Source: Lacrimispora amygdalina
GTDB taxonomy: Bacteria > Bacillota > Clostridia > Lachnospirales > Lachnospiraceae
Direction: 5' to 3'
DNA length: 64,000 bases
NCBI RefSeq assembly: GCF_003432035.1
Contig: NZ_QOHO01000062.1
Coordinates: 1-64,000 of the forward strand
Shown here: positions 17,415-25,212 of the stretch, in pieces
Layout: each line of letters opens with the position of its first letter
How positions within the stretch are numbered: position 1 is the stretch's first letter
Notes under the pieces: model-generated
The model's input: the letters and a program-made list of their open reading frames with translations, nothing else
The model's database searches: none
What the model was told of the DNA's origin: nothing
Made by a program: the position numbers and the translations under genes

Positions 17415-18278
17415 ATGGCGGGTACAAAAGTTGTTATAGTTGATGATTCTCCCTTCTCTATCGCTTTCATCAAAGGAATTCTTGTTAGAAACGGTCTTGA
17501 AGTTGTGGGGGAAGCAGGGACACTGGAAGAAGTAAAACAGGTGATACAGGAAACAAAGCCTCAGCTTGTGACGATGGACATGACACTGCCTGGAACCGAT
17601 GGATTGGAATGCACCCGTGCAATTCATGAAATTGACAGAAACATTAAAGTTATTGTCATCAGTTCCATGATGGATGATGAAATTGTGAAGGAAGCAAAGG
17701 AAAATAAGGTTTCTGCTTATGTCCAGAAGCCTATTGATGAAGAGGAGCTGATGACGGCGGTTAACCGTGTCATGTCATCGGAGGAATTATTCCGCTTTTT
17801 ATCAAGTGAGTATATTAAAATTTTTAAAGAGGCCCTTCTTGATGGAACCAATAAATTAACGAAGACGCTCATCCAATACAAAGATGAAAAAGTCTGCAGT
17901 CAGGAATTCCAGTCAGAAGGACTGGCAGTCATTGTTGGCATTATCGGTAAGTTTTCCGGAAGAATGCTGATTGATGTAAAGTTGGAAACTGCTTATAAGC
18001 TGACCGCTGCAATAATGAAAAGGGAGGCTGCGGGCAATGATGAGGTGCTTGCAGTTCTTGGAGAGTTTACCAATATTGTGTCTGGTAATGCCTGCTCAAT
18101 CATAAACAGAATGAATAAAGCCTATGGACTCAGGGTGGCACCGCCAACAATTATGCACGGTGAAAGTGTACATATTACCGCTCCTGGATATACAACAACA
18201 AACATACTGGCAGAGTCGGATTTCGGAGATATTCTGCTTAATATTGGATTTCAAAGGGGTGATGATCAGTGGATGTAA
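17415..18278 (+). CDS. Response regulator: CheY-like receiver fused to a CheX-like domain
   Basis: A 287-residue protein. The receiver domain (residues 1-120) has Asp10/Asp11, the phosphoacceptor Asp55 (TMDMTLPG), Ser83/Ser84 and Lys105 (QKPID). A second domain (about 135-287) resembles CheX/CheC phosphatases, with the catalytic-type pattern GEFTN (ExxN) and SGNACSI. CheX proteins dephosphorylate CheY-P, so this protein may carry both the phosphorylated domain and a phosphatase-like domain. The ATG at 17415 follows AGGAGG; upstream codons in the same frame have no ribosome site. It overlaps the next gene, a stand-alone CheX, by 10 nt. No histidine kinase or other chemotaxis gene lies nearby. 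Confidence 0.82.
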   Translation: MAGTKVVIVDDSPFSIAFIKGILVRNGLEVVGEAGTLEEVKQVIQETKPQLVTMDMTLPGTDGLECTRAIHEIDRNIKVIVISSMMDDEIVKEAKENKVSAYVQKPIDEEELMTAVNRVMSSEELFRFLSSEYIKIFKEALLDGTNKLTKTLIQYKDEKVCSQEFQSEGLAVIVGIIGKFSGRMLIDVKLETAYKLTAAIMKREAAGNDEVLAVLGEFTNIVSGNACSIINRMNKAYGLRVAPPTIMHGESVHITAPGYTTTNILAESDFGDILLNIGFQRGDDQWM

Positions 18279-18727
18279 AATACATAAATCCATTTATTGA
18301 AGCATTTCTTTCCGTTATGCCTCAGCTGGGATTTGAAAAAGTTGAAAAAACCAATTTGAGTCTGAAAGACTGCAATCTGACTTATACAGGAGTAATCATG
18401 ACAGTCGGCATTGTAGGAGAAATAAAAGGAAATGTAGTGTATTATCTGGATCTTGAGAATGCAAAAAAAGTAGCATCTACCATGATGATGGGGATGCCGG
18501 TAGATGATTTTAATGAAATGGCCCAAAGTGCTATTTCTGAATTGGCCAATATGCTGACAGCGAATGCAGCTACATTTTTTGCCAATATTGGCATCACTGT
18601 TGATATATCAACGCCTACCCTGCTTTATGGAGATCAGGTTTCAGTGAAAATGAATTCCAGCCAGATACTTTGTATCCAGCTGCTGGCTGATGATATTCCA
18701 TTTGATATTAATATTGCATTTTCGTAA
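18269..18727 (+). CDS. cheX: CheX-family phosphatase-like protein
   Basis: A 152-residue single-domain protein of the CheX family, with the ExxN active-site pattern in SAISELANMLTANA and the TPTLLYGD/V strand region. It uses a GTG start at 18269 directly behind AAAGGGGTGAT, a near-complete Shine-Dalgarno match, and overlaps the upstream response regulator by 10 nt, so the two are translated together. Its family removes phosphate from CheY-type receivers; here the obvious partner is the receiver of the upstream protein. It could equally be a non-catalytic binding partner. Confidence 0.82.
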   Translation: MDVKYINPFIEAFLSVMPQLGFEKVEKTNLSLKDCNLTYTGVIMTVGIVGEIKGNVVYYLDLENAKKVASTMMMGMPVDDFNEMAQSAISELANMLTANAATFFANIGITVDISTPTLLYGDQVSVKMNSSQILCIQLLADDIPFDINIAFS

Positions 18728-18756
18728 CTATTTTTTATACAAATATAATAAGAGGT

Positions 18757-18803
18757 AACAGGCCTGTGAATATGGGAAGCCCCGGATTCACAGGCCTGTT
18801 TGC
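18757..18803 (+). terminator. Terminator after cheX
   Basis: A 15-bp perfect stem: AACAGGCCTGTGAAT (18757-18771) with its complement at 18786-18800, loop 14 nt, short T tail. Confidence 0.75.
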
Positions 18804-18867
18804 GCATTTACCCTTAAACTTCTGAATATAGATATATATGAAACAGAATAATCAAGGGGGATTGGAA

Positions 18868-19776
18868 ATGTTTCTGAAGGTTGTTAAAAATAATCGGACC
18901 CTGCTTTTTATGTGTCTTCCGGCAATTATATTTTTTACGGTATTTAACTATTGTCCGCTGCCTGGAATTTATATCGCTTTTACCAACTACAACTTCAGAG
19001 ACGGTATTTTTGCCAGTCCGTTCGCTGGCTTTAAAAACTTTGAATTTCTCATTAAATCGGGACAGCTGTGGCTGTTAACCAGAAATACGATTCTTTACAA
19101 TCTGGTATTTATTTTTTTAGGAAATGTACTTCAGATTACTTTGGCTGTCATGTTAAATGAGATTGGAAACCGCATATTTAAAAAAGCGGCCCAGACCATG
19201 ATGTTTCTTCCGTATTTTATATCTGCCGTACTGATCGGTGCCATTATGTTTAATATTCTCAATTACGATACCGGGGCACTTAATACCCTGATCCGGCAGA
19301 CTGGCGGGAACCCGTTGAAGATTTACAGCATGGCTGGAGCATGGCCTTTTATTATCGTATTTTGTCAGATGTGGCAGCAGACCGGGTATGGGTCTGTGGT
19401 TTATTTTGCAGCGATATGCGGGATTGATGCCAATATCATAGAAGCGGCCGAGGTGGATGGCGCTACCAGTATTCAGAGAATCCGCTATATTATCCTGCCT
19501 GGGCTGAAACCCACCTTTATCATTCTGCTTTTATTTTCTCTGGGAGGAATTATGAAAGGGAATTTCGGCCTTTTCTGGAATCTGGTAGGTATGAATTCCC
19601 AGCTTTTTGGCACGACTGATATTATTGAAACTGCAGTTTACCGGATGATGATGTCTCAGAATAATTTTTCCACTTCATCGGCAGTCGGGCTTTACCAGTC
19701 GGCATTTGGATTCACACTTGTGATGTTATGCAATTGGCTGGTAAAGCGGATTGATCCTGATTATGCATTATTTTGA
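18868..19776 (+). CDS. CUT1 sugar ABC transporter permease (LplB/YtcP-partner type)
   Basis: A 302-residue inner-membrane permease with six predicted helices. The N-terminal pattern CLPAIIFFTVFNYCPLPGIYIAF is the hallmark of the LplB-like permeases of oligosaccharide importers, here given in shortened sense as F-NYxPLPG. The cytoplasmic EAA loop is EAAEVDGATSIQRIRYIILP. The ATG at 18868 is selected over 18838 because AGGGGG lies 9 nt before it. It is first in a three-gene unit with a second permease and a lipoprotein. No ATPase gene is present, so a shared ATPase encoded elsewhere is needed. Confidence 0.82.
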   Translation: MFLKVVKNNRTLLFMCLPAIIFFTVFNYCPLPGIYIAFTNYNFRDGIFASPFAGFKNFEFLIKSGQLWLLTRNTILYNLVFIFLGNVLQITLAVMLNEIGNRIFKKAAQTMMFLPYFISAVLIGAIMFNILNYDTGALNTLIRQTGGNPLKIYSMAGAWPFIIVFCQMWQQTGYGSVVYFAAICGIDANIIEAAEVDGATSIQRIRYIILPGLKPTFIILLLFSLGGIMKGNFGLFWNLVGMNSQLFGTTDIIETAVYRMMMSQNNFSTSSAVGLYQSAFGFTLVMLCNWLVKRIDPDYALF

Positions 19777-19790
19777 TTGAGGAGGAAACT

Positions 19791-20666
19791 ATGACTGGCA
19801 CAAAACTTTTAAAGGGATTCTCTTATTTATGTGTAGGTTTTTTTACAATTGTCTGTATACTTCCTTTTCTTTTGATTCTTTCTGCATCCTTCAGTACGGA
19901 GAGTGTGATCAGCAGGGAGGGATTTGGACTCTTTCCCAAAGGATTTACATTTGCTGCATACGGCTGGGTATTCCGTTATCCTAAAATGATTCTCGGATCT
20001 TACGGAGTAACCATTACAATGACAGTATGCGGAACCGGATTGGGGCTGTTTTTGATTGCAATGACAGGCTACGCACTTCAGAGACCGGATTTCCTTTTTC
20101 GCAATGTATTGTCATTCTTTATTTATTTTACAACACTTTTTTCAGCCGGAATGGCACCTACCTATATCTGGGTGTCCAGATATCTTCATCTAAAAGGCAG
20201 TTATCTGGCAGTATTTCTCCAGCTATTAATGACTCCCTGGCTGATCATACTGATGAAGAATTTTGCCAAATCTGTTCCATTTGAGATAACGGAATCAGGT
20301 AAGATGGACGGAGCCGGTGATTTCACCATTTTCCGGGTTCTGATTTTTCCCATGCTGAAGCCGGCGCTGGCTACAGTGGGTTTATTTCTGGCACTTGGAT
20401 ACTGGAACGAATGGTATCAGTCCTCTCTGTATTTGGGATCCTCTGTAGCCTATAAGCCGCTGCAGTATTATTTATACAATATCATCAATACGGCAAATGC
20501 CTTAAAGGGTTCTGTAGCTGGTGCCAATGTTTCCATTACAGCGCTGCCAAGCAATACCTTAAAGATGGCCACTGCCGTTGTTGCAACCGGACCTATTGTA
20601 TTTTTGTATCCATTTGTACAGAAATATTTTATTACCGGTATTTCCATAGGTGCTGTTAAGGGGTAA
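19791..20666 (+). CDS. CUT1 sugar ABC transporter permease (YtcP type)
   Basis: A 291-residue permease that pairs with the previous one. It has an N-terminal helix followed by LPFLLILSASFSTE, an EAA-type loop (ITESGKMDGAGDFTIFRVLIFP, shortened here as ESGKMDGAGD), a WNEWYQSSLYL segment typical of this subfamily, and the C-terminal YFITGISIGAVKG. The ATG at 19791 sits 7 nt after AGGAGG; the frame runs back to a TTG at 19773 which lies before that site. Translation is nearly coupled to the upstream gene (14-nt gap). Substrates of this subfamily are often complex oligosaccharides. Confidence 0.82.
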   Translation: MTGTKLLKGFSYLCVGFFTIVCILPFLLILSASFSTESVISREGFGLFPKGFTFAAYGWVFRYPKMILGSYGVTITMTVCGTGLGLFLIAMTGYALQRPDFLFRNVLSFFIYFTTLFSAGMAPTYIWVSRYLHLKGSYLAVFLQLLMTPWLIILMKNFAKSVPFEITESGKMDGAGDFTIFRVLIFPMLKPALATVGLFLALGYWNEWYQSSLYLGSSVAYKPLQYYLYNIINTANALKGSVAGANVSITALPSNTLKMATAVVATGPIVFLYPFVQKYFITGISIGAVKG

Positions 20667-20707
20667 GAAGGCTGAATGGGGATTTGGCAAAGAAATGGAG
20701 GGTTAAG

Positions 20708-22285
20708 ATGAAAAAGTGTTATTATGCAAAAGTGCTGCTGACCGCAGGGATGATTGCTTCCCTTACCGGAATCCTGACTGGGTGTGGGAAAAAAACAAAT
20801 GGGGAAAAAGAAGATGCTTCGGTAAAAAAGCATGAAGTCATTACCATGCTTGTGCTGGGAGATAAACCTTCCAACGGCAGATGTGAGGCAATGCTGAAGG
20901 CTTTGAATCAGGTCCTTACGCAAAAGGTCAATGCGGAACTGAAACTTACTTATGTGGAATGGGCGGACTGGCAGACGCAGTATAATGTACAGCTGTTAGG
21001 AGGCGACGATTCTCTTGATATTATTACGACTGCCACGGATTGGCTTTATGCCTGGGAAAATATCCAAAAGGGTGCATTTCTCCCGTTAAGTGAAGAGATG
21101 TTAAAAACTTATGCTCCCAAAACCTGGGAGCAGGTGGAAGCTTTGGGAGACTGGGATATCTGCAAATATGACGGGGAGATTTACTTAATTCCCGAAGACC
21201 ATTATACCCAGTATACAAACCACGGGATGTTTTACCGGGGAGACTGGGCAAAAGAAGCCGGTTTAAAGGATGGAACGGTAGAAAAATTTGATGATATGAC
21301 CACTTATTTTAAGTATGTAAAAGAAAATAAAGAAGGGGTTATTCCCTGGGATGTCCCTGGAAAGAATAATGCTGCAGGCCTGTTAGGCGCCTACATCCAG
21401 TCCAACTCAGATGCCCGTGTCATGATTGGATGCAATGCAGGTAATTTTGAATTCTGGTATACCAGCGCATCCGATCCCAATACTGTATTTTCTCCTTATA
21501 TGGAGGGAGAAGTCCTATATGATGCCGCTGATCTTATGAAGAAATGGAATGAGATCGGGGTATGGAGAGAGGACGTCTTAAACTTTGACGGAGATGCCAG
21601 AGAGGAGATGTACGCGGGCACCAGCGGGGCAGACCAGCACCACAGCCAGACTTTCTATTCCCAGGTAAAACCAGGCATGGAACGAAAACAGCCGGGGTCA
21701 GATGCCAGGATGTATCCATGGGGACTGGAAAATAACAATATTGCGAAACCTTTAAAAACCCATGGGGCTGCCGCAATCAGCGTAAATTCCAAACATCCGC
21801 AGCGGGCCCTGATGGTATATGATCTGCTTCGAAACGATGAGGAATGCTACCGGTATATTAATTATGGGATTGAAGGGACTGATTATGTCATAACAGAGGA
21901 TGGGAAGCTTGCTTATCCGGAGGGCTGGGACCAGAGCACCGATAAGCTGGATGCAAACTTCTGGTGTGGCAGAAACGATGATCTGGAGCTGGATAACAGC
22001 TATCACTGGAATGGAAAAAAGGAAATGATTGATAATCTCAACAAAATTGCCTATGATTACCCATTTGAAAATCTCATTTTGAATAAAAGTGCGGTGGAGG
22101 CGGAACAGGCAGCAATCGCCAGTGTGCTGTCAGAATACATTCCTCAGCTTGCTTACGGGAAATATGAAAATCCCCATCAGGCCATAGACGAAATGAGAAA
22201 AAAAATTGAGGATGCAGGATATCAGAAGGTGAAAGAATCGTTTCAGAAAGATATTAATGAGCTTGTGAACAGGCAGGAAAATTAG
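20708..22285 (+). CDS. Extracellular sugar-binding lipoprotein of the CUT1 importer (LipO/YtcQ-like, DUF3502 type)
   Basis: A 525-residue lipoprotein. The signal peptide ends at a lipobox ILTGC with Cys26. The mature protein starts with a strand-rich lobe (ITMLVLGDKP), and the long C-terminal region resembles the DUF3502 extension found in LipO-like binding proteins that accompany LplB/YtcP permeases. The ATG at 20708 follows TGGAGGG; an in-frame TTG at 20684 precedes that site. It is the last gene of the unit, 41 nt after the second permease, and is closed by a strong terminator. The sugar is unknown. Confidence 0.78.
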   Translation: MKKCYYAKVLLTAGMIASLTGILTGCGKKTNGEKEDASVKKHEVITMLVLGDKPSNGRCEAMLKALNQVLTQKVNAELKLTYVEWADWQTQYNVQLLGGDDSLDIITTATDWLYAWENIQKGAFLPLSEEMLKTYAPKTWEQVEALGDWDICKYDGEIYLIPEDHYTQYTNHGMFYRGDWAKEAGLKDGTVEKFDDMTTYFKYVKENKEGVIPWDVPGKNNAAGLLGAYIQSNSDARVMIGCNAGNFEFWYTSASDPNTVFSPYMEGEVLYDAADLMKKWNEIGVWREDVLNFDGDAREEMYAGTSGADQHHSQTFYSQVKPGMERKQPGSDARMYPWGLENNNIAKPLKTHGAAAISVNSKHPQRALMVYDLLRNDEECYRYINYGIEGTDYVITEDGKLAYPEGWDQSTDKLDANFWCGRNDDLELDNSYHWNGKKEMIDNLNKIAYDYPFENLILNKSAVEAEQAAIASVLSEYIPQLAYGKYENPHQAIDEMRKKIEDAGYQKVKESFQKDINELVNRQEN

Positions 22286-22308
22286 GTACCATACCTATAG
22301 TTTGACTG

Positions 22309-22357
22309 CAGGGCATTTAATCAGACGGAGTATCTCTGAAAGAATGCCCTGTTTTTT
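22309..22357 (+). terminator. Intrinsic terminator of the CUT1 importer operon
   Basis: CAGGGCATT (22309-22317) pairs with AATGCCCTG (22343-22351), followed by six T residues. Confidence 0.8.
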
Positions 22358-22368
22358 AAACAAACTAA

Positions 22369-22387
22369 TTTGTGGATGATCCACAAA
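22369..22387. repeat. 19-bp palindrome next to a gene scar
   Basis: TTTGTGGAT (22369-22377), one base, then ATCCACAAA (22379-22387): a perfect inverted repeat. It lies just upstream of the chimeric remnant at 22398. It may be a leftover operator; no regulator can be assigned. Confidence 0.5.
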
Positions 22388-22397
22388 ACATTTTCAG

Positions 22398-22712
22398 ATG
22401 GTACTGATGGAGCATATTTATCTTGGACTTACGGATCATCTTTCATTTGCAGTAAAAAGGCATCGTGAGATTTTGTTTTCCTATCTTACCTGCGAAGCGA
22501 TGTCCGGAGTTCCGGCCAGCTGCAAAGCCACTGCGATGGGATTTTTCCAGGCTGTCTATGCAGTCGGTATGACTGTATTTCCTGCAATAACAGGAGCTCT
22601 GGCTTCAAAAATGGGGATGAGAACCGGTTATATGATGCTGGCAGCATTTTCTCTTTTGGGCTGGGGCGTATCTTTTCAGCATTATAAATCATGGAAGAAA
22701 ACAGGTGCATAG
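22398..22712 (+). pseudogene. Chimeric remnant: PRD-regulator fragment joined to the C-terminus of an MFS transporter
   Basis: The 104-residue frame holds two unrelated pieces. Residues 5-24 (HIYLGLTDHLSFAVKRHRE) match the start of a PTS-regulation domain as in LicT/BglG antiterminators. From about residue 33 on it reads like the last two or three helices of a major facilitator transporter: VPASCKATAMGFFQAVYAVG, a PAITGALASKMG turn, a final helix and a charged tail. Neither piece has the rest of its domain. There is no ribosome site before the ATG. The simplest reading is deletion that fused two decayed genes. Ends of the remnant are approximate. Confidence 0.55.
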
Positions 22713-22722
22713 AGTGAAATGG

Positions 22723-22758
22723 GACAGGGAGCCGCTTTGATAAGCCCCCTGTCTTTTT
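22723..22758. terminator. Hairpin terminator between the gene remnant and the converging subtilase-like gene
   Basis: GACAGGG (22723-22729) pairs with CCCTGTC (22747-22753), with T-run 22753-22758 on the plus strand. Confidence 0.7.
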
Positions 22759-22765
22759 TAGAAAC

Positions 22766-24442
22766 CTACGAGAAAGCTGAAATCTGATCAAAAAGATGAA
22801 GCATGTCAATCTGGCCATATCCCCATATATCATTTGGGTAGAACCAGGCATTGTCACGATTTGCACTGCGTATGATCATACGGTTTGCCATTACGCCGGT
22901 TATCGTGGTATGGTTGCCTCTGATAAAGCCCCATTCCATTATCATTGCTTCAGCTCCGGAAGCGATGGCAGCAGCAGCCCCGGTGCCGGAAAGTGTGCCG
23001 TATCGGTTTCCCGGGAGAGCACAGGGAATCTTATAACCAGGAGCCGCTACATCCGGAAGAATTTCACCAAAGCGGGAGAATCCCCTTCCGGATTCATAAA
23101 GTATCATGTTGTCGAATTGGTTATAGGCAGCAACCGTAAGAGGAACATGGGCATCTCCCGGAGATGTGATGGTTGTAGTGGAATCGGAGTGATAAAAGTA
23201 AGTATCAGGAGAGATAAGATTCCCGGAGGGGAGCCAGCAATGGAACGAAAATGGTTCATTTCCTTCGCTTTTAACCTGGCAATGCCAGATACCGGGGAGG
23301 GGGTTATTAAAACGCACCACAATTACCTGATCCCCTGTGGAACCTTCCAGAATGATGTTATTAATCCACACAGAACTCTGACCTCGTAAAAGGCTGAATT
23401 TCTGGCAGGTGTTAACCGTAGTATAGAGACTGCTTACAAATTCGCAGTCGGGAGAGTAAAGTTCAAGGGTAATCCGGCCTGTTGGAAATGGCCAGATTTC
23501 CATGGTAAACATTCGGTCATCTTCTCCAATTTTTATATCAAAACTGCAGCAGTAAGGTGGTACATGGGAATAACAGTAATAGTGCCTTTTACTTGCCCCT
23601 TCGTTTCCTGCTGCAATGACCGCTCCCATTCGGGGCTGTCTGATAAGCTGGTCCAGATAGGAACTTAAGGGGCTCCGCCCATCATGTCCTCCCTGGCTGC
23701 TGCCTAAGGCAATGCAGAGGATTAAAGGGCGGTTTAACTGTGCTGCTATGTTTAGAAGATACCGGATTCCAAGCATAATATCAGATTCCTGATAGCAGAG
23801 GGAGCGCTCTGGTATAAAATAAATCTGTTTTAAATTGTCTTTTGCTTCTTTCAGCTTAACAACAGCTAATTTACTTTGAGGTACAACTCCTGTAAATGAA
23901 TGTTCCTTATCACGGCTTCCTGCCACGATGCTGGCAATCGCAGTACCATGACCGCTGGTATCTGTAACAGGGACGATAGTTAATGGAAGGGATGATTTTA
24001 AGGCAGTATTAATATGGTTTTTTGTATATTCAGAGCCAAAATCAAATCCTGCAGGAGGTTTGCCGGTCTGATCGGTCTGGTCCCAGATAGAGAGAATGCG
24101 GGTAGTACCGTCATGATTTTGAAAAGCCGGATGGCCATAGTCGATACCTGTGTCTATGATACCAATCACAACTCCAAGACCCATATAATTTAACACAGAC
24201 TGATAAGAAAGGGAGGCAGTATTAGGATTTTCCGTGCATATGGAGGAAGCCAGTGTGTAAACAGAAGGAAAATTTTCATATGGATGAAGACCTAAATCGC
24301 AGGCCTGCATGTTTGTCTGTGCCAGATGGAGCAGAGAATGTTCGTTGTTTAATTTTGTGATATTTTCTGAAAGGGCATAAGAAGGGATCAGGGAGTTACT
24401 GAGGATAAAGTCATAATATCCGTTATCAAGTATTTTGTTCAT
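22766..24442 (-). CDS. Subtilisin-like (S8) protein lacking the catalytic serine, Csp-like pseudoprotease
   Basis: A 558-residue protein with the S8 fold and a large insertion between the third and fourth catalytic regions, as in CspA/B/C germination proteins of clostridia. Asp97 (IGIIDTGIDYGHPAF), His165 (SGHGTAIASIVAG) and the oxyanion Asn280 (AAGNEG) are intact. At the serine motif the sequence is SGTGAAAAIASG: residue 488 is glycine, codon GGG (plus-strand CCC at 22979-22981), where family members have serine. The rest of the frame is undamaged. No signal peptide is visible, as in other Csp-like proteins. The ATG at 24442 is preferred (AGGCAGG upstream); the frame runs on to 24511. It may act as a binding or regulatory pseudoprotease; whether it has any role in spores is unknown. 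Confidence 0.82.
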   Translation of the reverse strand: MNKILDNGYYDFILSNSLIPSYALSENITKLNNEHSLLHLAQTNMQACDLGLHPYENFPSVYTLASSICTENPNTASLSYQSVLNYMGLGVVIGIIDTGIDYGHPAFQNHDGTTRILSIWDQTDQTGKPPAGFDFGSEYTKNHINTALKSSLPLTIVPVTDTSGHGTAIASIVAGSRDKEHSFTGVVPQSKLAVVKLKEAKDNLKQIYFIPERSLCYQESDIMLGIRYLLNIAAQLNRPLILCIALGSSQGGHDGRSPLSSYLDQLIRQPRMGAVIAAGNEGASKRHYYCYSHVPPYCCSFDIKIGEDDRMFTMEIWPFPTGRITLELYSPDCEFVSSLYTTVNTCQKFSLLRGQSSVWINNIILEGSTGDQVIVVRFNNPLPGIWHCQVKSEGNEPFSFHCWLPSGNLISPDTYFYHSDSTTTITSPGDAHVPLTVAAYNQFDNMILYESGRGFSRFGEILPDVAAPGYKIPCALPGNRYGTLSGTGAAAAIASGAEAMIMEWGFIRGNHTTITGVMANRMIIRSANRDNAWFYPNDIWGYGQIDMLHLFDQISAFS

Positions 24443-24575
24443 GAAAAGCCTGCCTTTCCATACACAGTATATAACCATTTTATGCCAGTAAAGTACCCAA
24501 ATACCTAACAAATGGCTGAATAAGAAAAAAATGATTTATCTGAATAATATTATGTTTTTTTAAGGGATAATGTCC

Positions 24576-24603
24576 TTGACAAATAGTCAGTACTGAGTAT
24601 AAT
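24576..24603 (+). promoter_or_regulatory. Promoter of the padR operon
   Basis: Perfect TTGACA (24576-24581), 16-nt spacer and perfect TATAAT (24598-24603). The first regulator palindrome fills the spacer. Confidence 0.8.
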
Positions 24604-24630
24604 GAACTTATTGAATAGTCAGTACTGACT
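24585..24630 (+). promoter_or_regulatory. Tandem palindromic operators for the PadR regulator
   Basis: AGTCAGTACTGACT (24617-24630) is a perfect 14-bp palindrome. A copy with one mismatch, AGTCAGTACTGAGT, lies at 24585-24598. The centres are 32 bp apart, about three helical turns, so both face the same side of DNA. One copy lies between -35 and -10 and the other just after the start site, a classic autorepression layout. PadR is inferred as the binder from position only. Confidence 0.75.
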
Positions 24631-24648
24631 AAAAAGGAGGAACTTGAA

Positions 24649-25212
24649 ATGATACCTTTGTATATACTCGGGATATTACTGCGGTTTGGACCCCAGCATG
24701 GCTACCAGATCAAAAAAATCATGGAGGAACAGCTGGAGGACTTTACCAGTATAAAGCTCCCGAATGTATATTACCATCTTGAGAAGATGGAAGCGTCCAG
24801 TATTCTGACAGCATTAAGAGATAAGCAAAGTGCAAGACCGGAAAAAACGGTGTATTTTGTAGGGGAGACAGGAGCGGATAAGTTTAAGGAGCTGCTAAAA
24901 CAGACTTTGGATATGAATTACCGTCCTGTTTTTGAAGCGGATGCTGCATTCTATTTTTCTGAATATCTCACTGCAGCGGATTTTCTCCAGAGCCTTACTC
25001 TTCATATCAACCATCTGAAAGCAGTACTGAAAGGAATTGAAGAACATCGAACAGAGATGTTAAAGGTCATACCTGAAGATATGAAAACTTACGCTGAGAT
25101 TATATTTAATCATCATATCATGCATTACAGAGCCGAATTAAACTGGGCGGAAGAATCCGCGGTAGCCATCAGAAAGAAAGGAGCAGGCTATGACAGCAGC
25201 GAGAATTGTTGA
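24649..25212 (+). CDS. PadR-family transcriptional regulator
   Basis: A 187-residue regulator. The N-terminal winged helix (residues 1-80) has the PadR hallmark: ILGILLRFGPQHGYQIKKIM, then LPNVYYHLEKME. A C-terminal helical region (about 100-180) serves for dimerisation (Vir-type C-terminal domain). The ATG follows AAGGAGG. It overlaps the next gene, a methyltransferase, by 23 nt, so the two are co-expressed. Two AGTCAGTACTGACT-like palindromes overlap its promoter and point to autoregulation. PadR proteins usually respond to small aromatic or toxic compounds; the inducer is unknown. Confidence 0.87.
   Translation: MIPLYILGILLRFGPQHGYQIKKIMEEQLEDFTSIKLPNVYYHLEKMEASSILTALRDKQSARPEKTVYFVGETGADKFKELLKQTLDMNYRPVFEADAAFYFSEYLTAADFLQSLTLHINHLKAVLKGIEEHRTEMLKVIPEDMKTYAEIIFNHHIMHYRAELNWAEESAVAIRKKGAGYDSSENC

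Noticed and set aside
22796-23389. 197-residue plus-strand ORF opposite the subtilase-like gene
   Set aside because: Antisense shadow; the minus strand carries intact catalytic-region motifs over its whole length.
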